Source of the DNA: Desulfosarcinaceae bacterium | GTDB lineage: Bacteria; Desulfobacterota; Desulfobacteria; Desulfobacterales; Desulfosarcinaceae | Length of the DNA: 64,000 nt | Assembly (NCBI GenBank): GCA_030066015.1 | Contig: JASJCL010000016.1 | Span: 24,578 to 88,577 of the forward strand | Direction: 5' to 3' | Shown here: piece by piece, positions 16,142-24,810 of the stretch | Layout: the number at the start of each line of letters is the position of its first letter | Position numbering within the stretch: the stretch's first letter is position 1 | The notes under the pieces: model-generated | What the model was told of the DNA's origin: nothing | Databases searched by the model: none | Seen by the model: the letters and a program-made list of their open reading frames with translations, nothing else | Translations under genes and position numbers: made by a program

Positions 16142-16914
16142 CTGACAACTCTGCGCATCTTGGCATCACGCCGGGCCCTGAAGAAGATCCGAGTGCCATC
16201 GCCGACCGGAAATTCGATCGATCGTCCATTTTCTCCGGCAGGATGCCGAAAGAATGCAGCGGACCCGCTCACCCTCAAGCGACATCGCTCTGCGAGGGTC
16301 AACCCTCTTCACAAAAGGGATCTCTTCTCGCGTTGCAGATGCACTGAGATGCCCCACATGCGCATCCTCCACCGATTCTCATGGTGGGCTCGACGTCTTC
16401 TTTCTCATCCAGGAACGATGATCCCGCCTTGGTTGCATCCACCGCAGCAGATCGGCGAGGAAGTACTGCTGCGTCCCGCAGATACCGCCCAGCGCACAGC
16501 GGTTCGCCTCCCCTGAGTGCGCTTCACGAGCGCGCTTCTAAGGACAACGTCCCCCGTACAGGACTGCCGTTGGATCCGACTCGGAGACCCCATCCGGCTT
16601 GGCTGGTGCCTGATAGGGTCGGCGGGCGCTCTGGGCGATTTGATTCATGTGGATTTGTGCTTACCATCTCTGGACTGAGCGTAAAGTCGCAAACCGGTGG
16701 ATAGCGTTGCAAGCATGCTGAGACGCCGCAGCGATCCTCACGGGCGCCCAGAGTGAAAGTATTTAGCGCCAATGCGAGTAGCATATGGCCTCTACGAAAC
16801 CGATACCCGGGATGGGTACGAGACCCCGCGACCCACGAAGTCACGGGAAACGGGCGAAGGGGCATGACCGCTGCTCAGCGATTGGCGTTCAACGCGGTCG
16901 TTTAGGATGGTACC
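16142..16914. other. 773-bp region without a recognisable gene
   Basis: Several short overlapping frames of about 60-118 codons occur on both strands, but none has family motifs, a consistent ribosome binding site or sensible composition. I see no IS ends or tRNA. It may be decayed sequence. Confidence 0.4.
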
Positions 16915-18597
16915 ATGCAACTGACAAGAATGCGGTTGAAACTCACACCGGAGGAGCTGCCGGAGGCGTATGCCAAGCTTTCAGAGAGCGACATGGAGCG
17001 GCTCTGCCGGTTCGGCAAGAAAAGGTCGTATCAGGCCGGTGAGGCGCTGTTCAGCGAGGGGCAGAAACAGGCCTCGATGCATGCCCTTATCTCCGGCAGG
17101 ATCGGCATATACCAGCATATCGGCCGCGGAGATGCAGAGCAGATCGCCGAGATCACCCCGGGCATGTTTACCGGTGATGTGTCCATGATGTCGGGCAGGG
17201 CGACGGTTGCGGAAGGCAGATGCCTGGAGCCCTCCGAGGTGATCGAGGTTCCCTTTGGTCAGCTCAAGCGGCTCCTGGTTGAGGACTCGTATTTAAGCGA
17301 TATTATCGTTTCCGCCTACATCAAACGCAGAGCGGCATTGTCCTCCAAAGGGCTGTCATCGATTCAGCTCCTCGGATCACGCTATGCCAAGGACACAGCC
17401 CGCATACGTGAGTTTCTGACGCGCAATGCACTGCCGTATAACTTCATCGATCTCGAATCTGGCGCGGATTACCGATCTCTCCTGCAGGCAATTGAGGTAC
17501 CGGAAGCCGAGACACCGGTCATGGTGTATAAGGGCAGCGAAATCCTGAAGAACCCTTCGAACGAGACCATCGCCAACAAGCTTGGCGTCAGCTGCCTAGA
17601 GGAAGAGGAGCTGCTCTATGATGTAGCGGTGGTTGGCTCGGGACCGGCCGGTCTGGCGGCGTCCGTAAACGCCGCCTCGGACGGGCTCTCCGTCATCAAC
17701 ATCGATGCGGCGGGGCCCGGGGGGCAGGCGGGCAGCAGTTCGAAGATTGAGAACTATCTCGGGTTTCCCATGGGCATCTCCGGTCAGGAACTGGCCAACC
17801 GGGCGATGGTGCAGGCCCAGAAATTCGGCGTGCTCATGGTCGCACCGCAGATGGTGAACCGGCTGGAAAAAGCGGGCGATACCTATCATTTGGCCCTGGC
17901 CAATCGTAAAACCGTGCAAGCCCGTTCTGTGGTCCTCGCACTGGGTGCCAAATACCATCGTCTGGCCATCGACAACATCGGTGATTTCGAAGGGTCCAGC
18001 ATCCACTTCAACGCCACCGGTATGGAGGCGCAGCTCTGTCGTGACGAGGATGTGGCGATTGTCGGCGCCGGCAACTCAGCCGGACAGGCAGCCGTGTTCC
18101 TGTCGGAAAGCTGCCGCCATGTCTACCTTGTCGTCCGCAAAGACAACCTGGTCTATAAAATGTCCAATTATCTGATCCGTCGTATTGAAGACCGGGAAAA
18201 CATCACCGTGCTGACCCAAAGCGAAGTCACCGCCCTTTCCGGCCGGGACGGGATGCTCGACAGCATCGACATCTCCGATAACCGGAGCGGGCAGACAACG
18301 ACCAGAGGGATTCATCATCTCTTTCTCTTCTTGGGCGCCAAGCCGTTGACCGATTGGCTGGAGGGCACCCTGTCACTCGATACCAAGGGATTTATCAAAA
18401 CCGGGCTCGATCTCGAACCGATAGACCTTGTGCGGGCGCAGTGGAATCTCAACCGCATGCCGAGCGTGTTTGAAACGACCTGGCCACGGGTCTATGCCGT
18501 GGGGGATGTGCGCAGCGGTTCGTCCAAGCGGGTCGCCGCAGCCGTCGGCGAGGGCTCCATGACCATCGGCCTCGCCTTTCGCGCGCTCAATGAATAG
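16915..18597 (+). CDS. cNMP-binding / thioredoxin-reductase-like fusion lacking CxxC
   Basis: A 560-residue fusion. Residues about 1-125 form a cyclic-nucleotide-binding fold, 150-220 resemble a glutaredoxin/thioredoxin fold (LLGSRYAKDTARIREFL) without its active cysteines, and 235-555 are a thioredoxin-reductase-type flavoprotein with GSGPAGLAASVNA for FAD, GAGNSAGQAAVF for NAD(P)H and AVGDVRSGS at the C-terminal FAD site. Where thioredoxin reductase has its redox CxxC (about residue 368) this protein has FNATGMEAQLC, so it cannot reduce thioredoxin in the usual way. This is a known but poorly studied subfamily. It stands alone, flanked by gene-poor DNA. The acceptor is unknown. Confidence 0.88.
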   Translation: MQLTRMRLKLTPEELPEAYAKLSESDMERLCRFGKKRSYQAGEALFSEGQKQASMHALISGRIGIYQHIGRGDAEQIAEITPGMFTGDVSMMSGRATVAEGRCLEPSEVIEVPFGQLKRLLVEDSYLSDIIVSAYIKRRAALSSKGLSSIQLLGSRYAKDTARIREFLTRNALPYNFIDLESGADYRSLLQAIEVPEAETPVMVYKGSEILKNPSNETIANKLGVSCLEEEELLYDVAVVGSGPAGLAASVNAASDGLSVINIDAAGPGGQAGSSSKIENYLGFPMGISGQELANRAMVQAQKFGVLMVAPQMVNRLEKAGDTYHLALANRKTVQARSVVLALGAKYHRLAIDNIGDFEGSSIHFNATGMEAQLCRDEDVAIVGAGNSAGQAAVFLSESCRHVYLVVRKDNLVYKMSNYLIRRIEDRENITVLTQSEVTALSGRDGMLDSIDISDNRSGQTTTRGIHHLFLFLGAKPLTDWLEGTLSLDTKGFIKTGLDLEPIDLVRAQWNLNRMPSVFETTWPRVYAVGDVRSGSSKRVAAAVGEGSMTIGLAFRALNE

Positions 18598-19048
18598 GCG
18601 CACAATACCTCGGGGGTGTCCTGCCATTGAAAGAGAGGATGCCGCCGTTAATGGCGCACCCGCCGCCCCCACAATCGCGGACTGCGGCGATTCGTGGATG
18701 CGATTGTGCTTCCCTTTAAGTCGGCGGCGAAGCGTATCAAGTCGTCTTCGCCGATGGAGTGCTTCTCCAGGTGGATCTGGCCCCCGGTGGGCACCACTTG
18801 AGATACCGTAACACTGCAATCTTCGCGAAAAAGCACTATCTTACTGTTTTCGACACGAAACAACCCGCAATGGATGTGACGAACAGCTTCTCGAGGGCCC
18901 AAAATCGCCCGGATCGACCAGCGTGGCCATGCGTTGAAGCATCACCGATATGCGGTGCGATCCATACGGCCGGCGCTGACGGCAGCCGGAAAGGCGACAG
19001 ATACTGCCAGCATCATGACGCCGATGAATGCTTTCATCTAGACCGCCG
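18598..19048. other. 451-bp gap with one possible gene fragment
   Basis: The minus-strand frame 18648-18902 (84 codons) has protein-like composition, with a stretch reading HLEKHSIGEDDLIRFAADLK, but I recognise no family and the last third is Arg-rich and out of character. I treat it as a possible remnant, not a gene. Confidence 0.3.
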
Positions 19049-19999
19049 CTACTTCAGCGTGCTCTCGAAGTGTCGGACGACTTCCGTGACGGATCGCAAT
19101 ACAATTTCCGGCTTATCATAGAAGTCAAATTGGGTTGTATTCTCGAACCACACCGTTGAGACGCTGCGACCCATTCGTTGCGCATACTCCTTGGCACCCT
19201 GCGGAATGGCGGCAGCTTCGGAATGCACCAGCAGCGTTGGCTTTTCCAGCTTGTCCGCGGTCTTGATGGCATCGTAGGTCAACCAGCCTTCCCACGAGGC
19301 GGCATTGAATTTATTGTCATATTCGGGAATCATGCCGCGGTCGGTTTCCGTATAGTAGGGTGCCTGATACATGACTGCGTTCTCGTTGGTCATGCTGGCC
19401 GCTTCCAAAATGACGGGCTCGGAAGCCGTTTGCGCATCTCTGCTGATCTGAATCAGCTTTTTAACGCCTGCTTCACCACCATAGACCGCGTTGACGATCT
19501 CGGCATCATGCAGCCACGGCGCTACCAAGGCCACCGCTTTGATATGGTCGTTTTGCAGAGCGGCATCACTCATGTACCCGGCGGACGCGCAAATACCCAA
19601 GCCGGCGATGCGGTTCTGGTCGACTTCTGGTCGCGTGGCCAGGTAGTTCACGGCAGCATTGATGTCCTCCGTCTTCCGCTTGGGGTCTTCGAGATATTTA
19701 ACGGCGTCGTGCGACTGTCCCCACCCGCGAAAATCGAAGGTAAGCGCGACATAGCCTTGCGCGGCCAGCTTTCCGGCATAGGTTCCGGGCATTTGCTCTT
19801 TGACCGTGGTCCAGGCGCCGGTGACCACCACGCCAGGACGCTGTTGATCTTGCCCATCGCCATCCGGCAGGTGCAGATACCCCACCAAGGTTTGGCCATG
19901 GCTGTCAAAGGTAACTTTTTTAATCGTTGCGGCATTGGTCACCATCGGCAGAGCAACGAATGACACCAAAAGGACCACAAATTTGAAAATTTGAATCAT
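19049..19999 (-). CDS. secreted alpha/beta hydrolase (dienelactone-hydrolase-like)
   Basis: A 316-residue protein with a signal peptide (residues 1-23, hydrophobic core FVVLLVSFVALPMV, cut after TNA). The rest is an alpha/beta hydrolase: GVVVTGAW, LTFDFRGWGQS (about 96-106), and the nucleophile elbow in GLGICASAGY (about 155-164), which places both Cys and Ser near the elbow as in YcjY-like/dienelactone-hydrolase relatives. Late Asp and His candidates occur, but I cannot fix the triad by eye. It should act in the periplasm; the substrate is unknown. The decayed AraC gene directly upstream, in the same orientation, may once have regulated it. Confidence 0.82.
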   Translation of the reverse strand: MIQIFKFVVLLVSFVALPMVTNAATIKKVTFDSHGQTLVGYLHLPDGDGQDQQRPGVVVTGAWTTVKEQMPGTYAGKLAAQGYVALTFDFRGWGQSHDAVKYLEDPKRKTEDINAAVNYLATRPEVDQNRIAGLGICASAGYMSDAALQNDHIKAVALVAPWLHDAEIVNAVYGGEAGVKKLIQISRDAQTASEPVILEAASMTNENAVMYQAPYYTETDRGMIPEYDNKFNAASWEGWLTYDAIKTADKLEKPTLLVHSEAAAIPQGAKEYAQRMGRSVSTVWFENTTQFDFYDKPEIVLRSVTEVVRHFESTLK

Positions 20000-20072
20000 T
20001 TCTTACTCCTTTATGCGATGCGTAGTTGCTTCAAACCAACAATATGGCCTGCAAATGGATTCGTCTTGCAGA

Positions 20073-20666
20073 CTATTGCGAAGCTGTTGAAGAATCTTGC
20101 TGCTGCGCATTGCGCCATACGGTTGGGGTCGTTCCCACAATTTTGAGGCCCGCTTCGGCGGCCATTTTCTCCAACGTGACGCGTTTGCCAAAATTGGCGG
20201 CGATATCGTCCAACACCTGTGCGTAGCGCTATGGGGAAAAACATTGGGGAAGATCGGCCGCCGCAGCCGACACCCGCCCATACGCCTGGATAAGTTTGAT
20301 AAGGAAAAAGCGGGCCAACGATTCATAGATCACCGAAGGTGGCGGCGCCGCTGATTTGAGGGCCTCCAGCAGCAGTGTACCGGCATGGGTAATGTCTTCA
20401 TCGACGGACGGCAGAATGCTTCTCAGTCGCTCACCGACGAGCTGGAGGCTCAGTTCGCACTGCGCAACCCTTTCGAGTTGTACCGGGCGGATGGTTATCA
20501 CGATGACGTTAGACCGAGCATGCCAGCGCCAACCCGACATTACTCCCGCCGGCGTGAAGATGATCTCGTTTTTGCGATAGGTGAAATCGCGATAGTCGCC
20601 ATTTCGCCAGTTCTCAACCCGGTGAGGATCCGCTTTCAGATTTAGCAGGACGTGATGCTGACCGAA
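20073..20666 (-). pseudogene. decayed AraC-family regulator with in-frame TAG
   Basis: One minus-strand frame from about 20666 to the TAG at 20073 reads as an AraC-type regulator: an N-terminal sensor part (DYRDFTYRKNEIIFTPAGV, then SGWRWHARSNVIVITI) and, after an internal TAG at 20229-20231, the start of the HTH region (RYAQVLDDIAANFGKRVTLE, then KMAAEAGL). The HTH then jumps to VGTTPTVW, so about a dozen residues of the second helix pair are missing, and no start codon remains because TGA precedes the 5' end. Multiple lesions argue for a pseudogene. The TAG is notable in an organism that appears to read TAG as pyrrolysine elsewhere, but here the deletion makes decay the simpler reading. Confidence 0.7.
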
Positions 20667-20722
20667 TCATCTCTGCGTTCTTTATATCCATTGCGGGTAA
20701 TATGTTTCAGACCGCTGCCCTT

Positions 20723-21697
20723 TTATAGTTTGGTCCGGTCAAGTTCTCGGACCCTGAAATCCAGCCGGTCATAGAGTGGCAATTCTTCCAGAAATGCCTG
20801 CAGCTGGGTGCCATCGGCGGCACGGTATTCCAGGTAGATACGCACCTGCCGCCAATCCTCGTGAGAGTGACGAAAGAAGCAGAGCAATTTGCCATCGCGT
20901 TTGTGTTCCGCCAGCCTGGCGACTTCGGCCGGAATCTTTTCTCGAAACCCCTCATCAACGGGTCCCTTCAGCTGTACTTCGACCATATAGCGCTGCTTCG
21001 AATCGGGACCGAAATCGGGGAAATCGGCCAGGTAGGGCAGGCGCAGCGGCGCTTCGTCAAAGAGGCCCGTTATCCGACCGGATAACTTCTCAAGAACGAC
21101 GGCTCGTTCTGCCTCGGAAGCCTGAGCCGGCGCATAGGCGATAAACGGCTCCAATGGGGTAAAGCCGTTGAACCAGAAGACACCATATTGAATCGGTGTC
21201 ATGATCTTTTCCATCGGCGGATCAAATCCATGACCATTGTAGGCGTTTTCCGGAGCACCGGTGGTCATCAGAATCAGGCCGGGTTTGCTGTTTTTGCCGA
21301 TACCGTTTTCAAAAAGAAGGGGACCGCCATAGACACGTTTGTAGACCAGCACGCGGTCACACCAGCCTTTCAATATGGCCGGCATGCCGAACCACCAGAT
21401 GGGAAAGCTGAAAATCAACGCATCGGCGGCCTCTAGCTTTTGGATCTCCGTCTCGATATTCGGGGCAAAGCCATCATTATCCGAAGCATACGCTTCTTCC
21501 ACCTGCTGCTTGTAGTATTCCGGATCCTTGACCGTGGTGAAATTGGTACGGTCCGAAACAGGATTAAATCTCATGCGGTAAAGATCGGACATCACGACCT
21601 CGTGGCCCTCAGCGGTGAACGCATTTTTAGCAGTGTTCGCCAGAGCGGAGCTGAAGCTTTTGGCTTCGGGATGGGCGTGTACGATCAAAATCTTCAT
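20723..21697 (-). CDS. NAD(P)H quinone oxidoreductase fused to a muconolactone-isomerase-like domain
   Basis: A 324-residue protein. Residues 1-235 are a flavodoxin-fold NAD(P)H:quinone oxidoreductase (MKILIVHAHPEAKSFSSAL at the FMN loop; FSFPIWWFGMPAILKGW at about 96-112). The C-terminal 90 residues (from about YMVEVQLKGP) resemble a small ferredoxin-like muconolactone isomerase/YciI-type domain, an unusual addition. The ATG at 21697 follows GAAGGA; the longer frame to 21853 is unlikely. It is next to a stand-alone protein of the same small-domain type. It probably performs two-electron quinone reduction in the cytosol, and the fused domain may add specificity or oligomerise. Confidence 0.82.
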   Translation of the reverse strand: MKILIVHAHPEAKSFSSALANTAKNAFTAEGHEVVMSDLYRMRFNPVSDRTNFTTVKDPEYYKQQVEEAYASDNDGFAPNIETEIQKLEAADALIFSFPIWWFGMPAILKGWCDRVLVYKRVYGGPLLFENGIGKNSKPGLILMTTGAPENAYNGHGFDPPMEKIMTPIQYGVFWFNGFTPLEPFIAYAPAQASEAERAVVLEKLSGRITGLFDEAPLRLPYLADFPDFGPDSKQRYMVEVQLKGPVDEGFREKIPAEVARLAEHKRDGKLLCFFRHSHEDWRQVRIYLEYRAADGTQLQAFLEELPLYDRLDFRVRELDRTKL

Positions 21698-21824
21698 GAT
21701 GCGGATTCCTTCGGTGGCGATGACGTTTTGACTGCGTCTATTCTCTTGGAAAGATGCCACCCATTCAATGGCGGCCGCGCCGGCAGCGACCGTGGGCTGG
21801 CCATGACCACCGTTTTCAATATGG

Positions 21825-22139
21825 TTATTCTGCCAGGCCCTGCCGCTCCTCATTCTTGAACAATACCTCCCAGTTGCGGAACGGGCGCAGCTCGTGATAC
21901 TCGGCGGTGATCAGGCCGGCCTTGAGCAGCGGCAGATCCTGCATCAACGCCTGCGCCGCAGCAATGCTCTCCATCTCGAGAATGGAGATGGCCGGTGTCG
22001 GCAGGTCGCTTTCATAATGCTCGCGCAGGTCGCCCTTGAGGTAGATTCCCCAGGCCCAGCGCTCCTCCTCGACGAGATAGTCTTTCACCTCGGTCAGGTC
22101 AGCGTCGTCCTTGACTTTGAACAGAACCAATATCTTCAT
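21825..22139 (-). CDS. small YciI/muconolactone-isomerase-like protein
   Basis: A 104-residue protein that begins MKILVLFKVKDDADLTEVKDYLVEEER and has a LPLLKAGLITAEYHEL C-terminal segment. It looks like a ferredoxin-like alpha/beta dimeric domain of the YciI or muconolactone-isomerase type, as in the C-terminal part of the neighbouring quinone reductase. It precedes that gene on the same strand with a gap of 127 bases. The CTCC complement before the start gives a GGAGG ribosome binding site. No catalytic role can be assigned. Confidence 0.65.
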   Translation of the reverse strand: MKILVLFKVKDDADLTEVKDYLVEEERWAWGIYLKGDLREHYESDLPTPAISILEMESIAAAQALMQDLPLLKAGLITAEYHELRPFRNWEVLFKNEERQGLAE

Positions 22140-22173
22140 GCGTCCCTCCTGTCGGTTCTATCTCTGCTGCCAG

Positions 22174-22386
22174 CTAGGCCTGCGGGGCAGGCACCTTGTG
22201 CTCAAACGACCGCAGGATATCTGCTCGAACCTCCAGCGGCCATGCGTCGGCGATACCGATTTCAGCAGCAATACCGTGTGCTGTGGTCTTATCGCGTGAG
22301 CCCCAACAAACCTGATGCCCGGCTGCAGCCATGGCACCCCCTAAAACGGGTGACAACTTCCCCACACCGAAGAATTCTATTGTCAT
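22174..22386 (-). pseudogene. N-terminal fragment of an NAD(P)-binding reductase
   Basis: A 70-codon frame begins MTIEFFGVGKLSPVLGGAM and continues AAAGHQVCWGSRDK. This is the Rossmann start and GSRD loop of the F420-dependent NADP oxidoreductase-like family, with the usual GxGxxG altered to GVGKLS. Proteins of this family run to about 200 residues, so most of the gene is missing and the tail after residue 45 does not fit. It lies between two intact minus-strand genes. It is most likely a remnant. Confidence 0.5.
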
Positions 22387-22475
22387 GGTAGTTGCCGTCT
22401 CTTTCTTGCGATGGGGGTCCAATCTCTTCCAACCCGGTGCATATACTGTGGTTGGCGGTTCGATGGTGGATCCAA

Positions 22476-22970
22476 CTAGGCTGCAGGCACCTTCACCTCC
22501 GTCCCGTCGAACACCTGGACCCAATGGCCTTTCGTGCGGAATGCCGCAGCCACCGCATAGGTGTTTTCATAAAAGCTGTATTCGCTGAACTTGCCGTCCT
22601 TCAGCCGGATGCGGATCACATAGTCGCTGTCGAAACGTCTGCCGGTGGATACGGCCCGATAGGAGAAGGAACCGAAGACAGCGATCACGTCACCGTCGCC
22701 GATCACCTCCTGTGGACCGAAGCCGATCACTTCGATATTGCGCTGCAGGTGGGCGATGAATTCCCGTGCGCCGGCCGGACCATGGTAGGTGCCGATCCAG
22801 GGAATGGCCTGTTTCGACTCGGGATCGAGCGGCGGAGTGCCGTCCGGGTCGCCCACCACCGTATAGACAATGTCTTCGGCAAAAAAAGACGCGACCGCTT
22901 CGAGATCTCGCCGCCCGAAGGCCGCGAAAAATTCGGCGACAATTTCTTTATTTGGTTTTTGTTCCGTCAT
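22476..22970 (-). CDS. SnoaL-like / NTF2-fold protein
   Basis: A 164-residue NTF2-fold protein of the SnoaL-like group. The start MTEQKPNKEIVAEFFAAFGRRDLEAVASFF is typical for the first two helices, followed by a hydrophobic sheet that includes YVIRIRLKDGKFSEY. These small cone-shaped proteins act as isomerases, cyclases or unassigned binding proteins. The ATG at 22970 has AAAGGA upstream; a GTG one codon earlier is possible. Together with the quinone reductase and hydrolase it forms a run of small oxidoreductive or detoxification-type genes, possibly controlled by the divergent LysR regulator. Confidence 0.8.
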   Translation of the reverse strand: MTEQKPNKEIVAEFFAAFGRRDLEAVASFFAEDIVYTVVGDPDGTPPLDPESKQAIPWIGTYHGPAGAREFIAHLQRNIEVIGFGPQEVIGDGDVIAVFGSFSYRAVSTGRRFDSDYVIRIRLKDGKFSEYSFYENTYAVAAAFRTKGHWVQVFDGTEVKVPAA

Positions 22971-23493
22971 CACGGCTTCCTTTCGTTAATGGTGGTATTG
23001 ACTTAGCTAGATGCGGTATGCGTCAGCGCCGCCGTCTCCTCCTGGCCGCACGCCCATCTCTACCCGGACATTGTCACCGCGAGCACCGAATACTGCTTGC
23101 TGAGCTGCCCATAGGGCTCGTTTACATCCCCGGTAATGGCCGTCATGATCTCAATGGGTGGCTCCTCAGCGGCCAGATTGACGGCAGGTGGGGTTCTGCC
23201 GTCACGGCTGTCGCGCCGCGCCCTGCCTATTTATGGAGTGGCGGCCATTTTCGCGCCGTATGCCGCACCTCAGGTGCAAACGGTGTGAAGGTGGACACGG
23301 TGGCCATGATCTGGGTGATCGGCTGAAAAGGAGTGCAGCATCAACACGCCGAATCGTCGCTCAACGCATGCCGGAAAGGCGGTCAGATATGCCGTTGTCC
23401 GGATGTTCCCAGTGGAACAACGCTATCGTTCAATAGTTAGTCTTGCCGGGACAAAAATAATTACCTATTTTGTGTTCATAAAGGACACGAATC
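22971..23493. other. divergent intergenic region, partly decayed
   Basis: This lies between the SnoaL-like gene and the lysR gene. A minus-strand stretch at about 23060-23175 reads EIMTAITGDVNEPYGQLSK and may be the tail of a lost gene, but I cannot name it. Near the right end TTGCCG (about 23437) and TATTTT are 17 bases apart, a plausible promoter for lysR. Confidence 0.35.
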
Positions 23494-24402
23494 GTGAATA
23501 ATCTACCCCTCCTGGACGACCTCAAGCTCTTTTGCACCGTTGCCCGGAAGCGCAGCTTCGTGGCGACAGCCAATGAGCTCGGCTTTTCGCCGGCCTATGT
23601 ATCGAAACGAATCGCATTACTGGAAAAGAACCTGAACGTTCAGCTTCTCTATCGGACCACCCGGCAGGTAAGTGTCACGGAGGAGGGAGAATCGGTCTAT
23701 GAATGGAGCCAGCGGATCATTGAGGATGTCGAGCAGATGGCCGCATCGGTGGCCTCGGCAAGTCGACTCCCTAAAGGTACCCTGCGCGTCGCCACAAGTC
23801 CCGGTTTTGGCCTGAAAAGGCTGGCGCCGGCACTTTCCCAACTCGTCTCGCGCTATTCGGAGCTGCACGTGCAGATCGAACTGCTCGATCGGCCTGTGGA
23901 CCTGATCGCCGAGGGGTTCGATCTGGATATCCGGATCGGCGGCAGCGTTGAAGCCAACCTCATCGTCAAACGCATCGCCCGGAACCATCGGGTGCTCTGC
24001 GCCTCACCCGACTACCTGGCGCGGTTCGGGATTCCGGAAAATCTGGCCCAATTGCGCCACCATCGCTGCCTAATCATCCGCGAACGCGATCAAACCTTCG
24101 GTATCTGGCGCCTTGAAGGACCGAATGGCACGGAAACGGTTCGGGTAAATTATCCGATGAGCTGCAACAACGGCGCAATTGTCCACCAGTGGGCGCTTGA
24201 CGGGCACGGAATTGTTCTCCGATCGCTCTGGGATGTCAGGGAAAGCATCGCGAGCGGTAGCCTCGTCCATCTGTTGCCCGTGTACTATCAGGAAGCAGAC
24301 ATCACCGCCGTCTATCCCATTCGGCTCACGCAATCCGCTAAAATACGGGTTTGTGTCGAATTTCTCGAGCAGCAATTGGCAAAGCAGCCGATCAGCGGCT
24401 GA
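23494..24402 (+). CDS. LysR-family transcriptional regulator
   Basis: A 302-residue LysR regulator. The winged HTH (residues 1-65) includes LKLFCTVARKRSFVATANELGFSPAYVSKRIALLE, and the periplasmic-binding-like effector domain spans about 90-295. Start GTG at 23494 has AAAGGA 8 bases upstream. It diverges from the SnoaL-like gene and the quinone reductase genes, the normal arrangement for a LysR target. The co-inducer is unknown, though aromatic or quinone compounds would fit the neighbours. Confidence 0.92.
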   Translation: MNNLPLLDDLKLFCTVARKRSFVATANELGFSPAYVSKRIALLEKNLNVQLLYRTTRQVSVTEEGESVYEWSQRIIEDVEQMAASVASASRLPKGTLRVATSPGFGLKRLAPALSQLVSRYSELHVQIELLDRPVDLIAEGFDLDIRIGGSVEANLIVKRIARNHRVLCASPDYLARFGIPENLAQLRHHRCLIIRERDQTFGIWRLEGPNGTETVRVNYPMSCNNGAIVHQWALDGHGIVLRSLWDVRESIASGSLVHLLPVYYQEADITAVYPIRLTQSAKIRVCVEFLEQQLAKQPISG

Positions 24403-24459
24403 ATCGCTGGCCCATCGTCCAAGCAGGCACGGCCCCGAAGATTCGGTACACAGGGCGGG

Positions 24460-24810
24460 TTAGATCTCCAGAAAATAGCTCACCCCCCACAGGATCAATC
24501 CGGCGAAGATCCAACTCCACCCCGACTTCTCCCGCGAATCCAGATCAGCCACATCCTGCTGGGCCCTGCGGCGCGAGGCGGGTGTCATCACCGAACGGCC
24601 CAATTGATAGGAGGCGTCGCCGCGGCCGAAAAATTCGCCGAAACGCCCGATGGCGAAAAGGGCGATGGGACCGGCCCCGACGTAGAAAAGCATCTCCGCC
24701 AGTGGCATCTGGCGAGGCTTTAGCCAACGCCACGCGACGGCGGCAATGGCAAGGAGGATGGCCGCTCGAATAAGAACGGCCAAACTTCGCCGGAAGATCG
24801 TCATTGCCAT
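24460..24810 (-). CDS. small membrane protein, unknown
   Basis: A 116-residue protein with predicted transmembrane segments near residues 10-27 (LAVLIRAAILLAIAAVAW), 36-52 and 97-113 (WSWIFAGLILWGVSYFL). The intervening loop is charged and Arg-rich. The ATG at 24810 has GGAG 5 bases upstream. I recognise no family. It converges with lysR and appears single. Confidence 0.65.
   Translation of the reverse strand: MAMTIFRRSLAVLIRAAILLAIAAVAWRWLKPRQMPLAEMLFYVGAGPIALFAIGRFGEFFGRGDASYQLGRSVMTPASRRRAQQDVADLDSREKSGWSWIFAGLILWGVSYFLEI

Noticed and set aside
16524..16865. 113-codon minus-strand frame in the 773-base gap
   Set aside because: Composition is random-like and overlaps other equally long frames; no motifs.
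18648..18902. 84-codon minus-strand frame
   Set aside because: Partly protein-like but no family, no upstream ribosome binding site of note and an atypical Arg-rich end. Left as a possible remnant.
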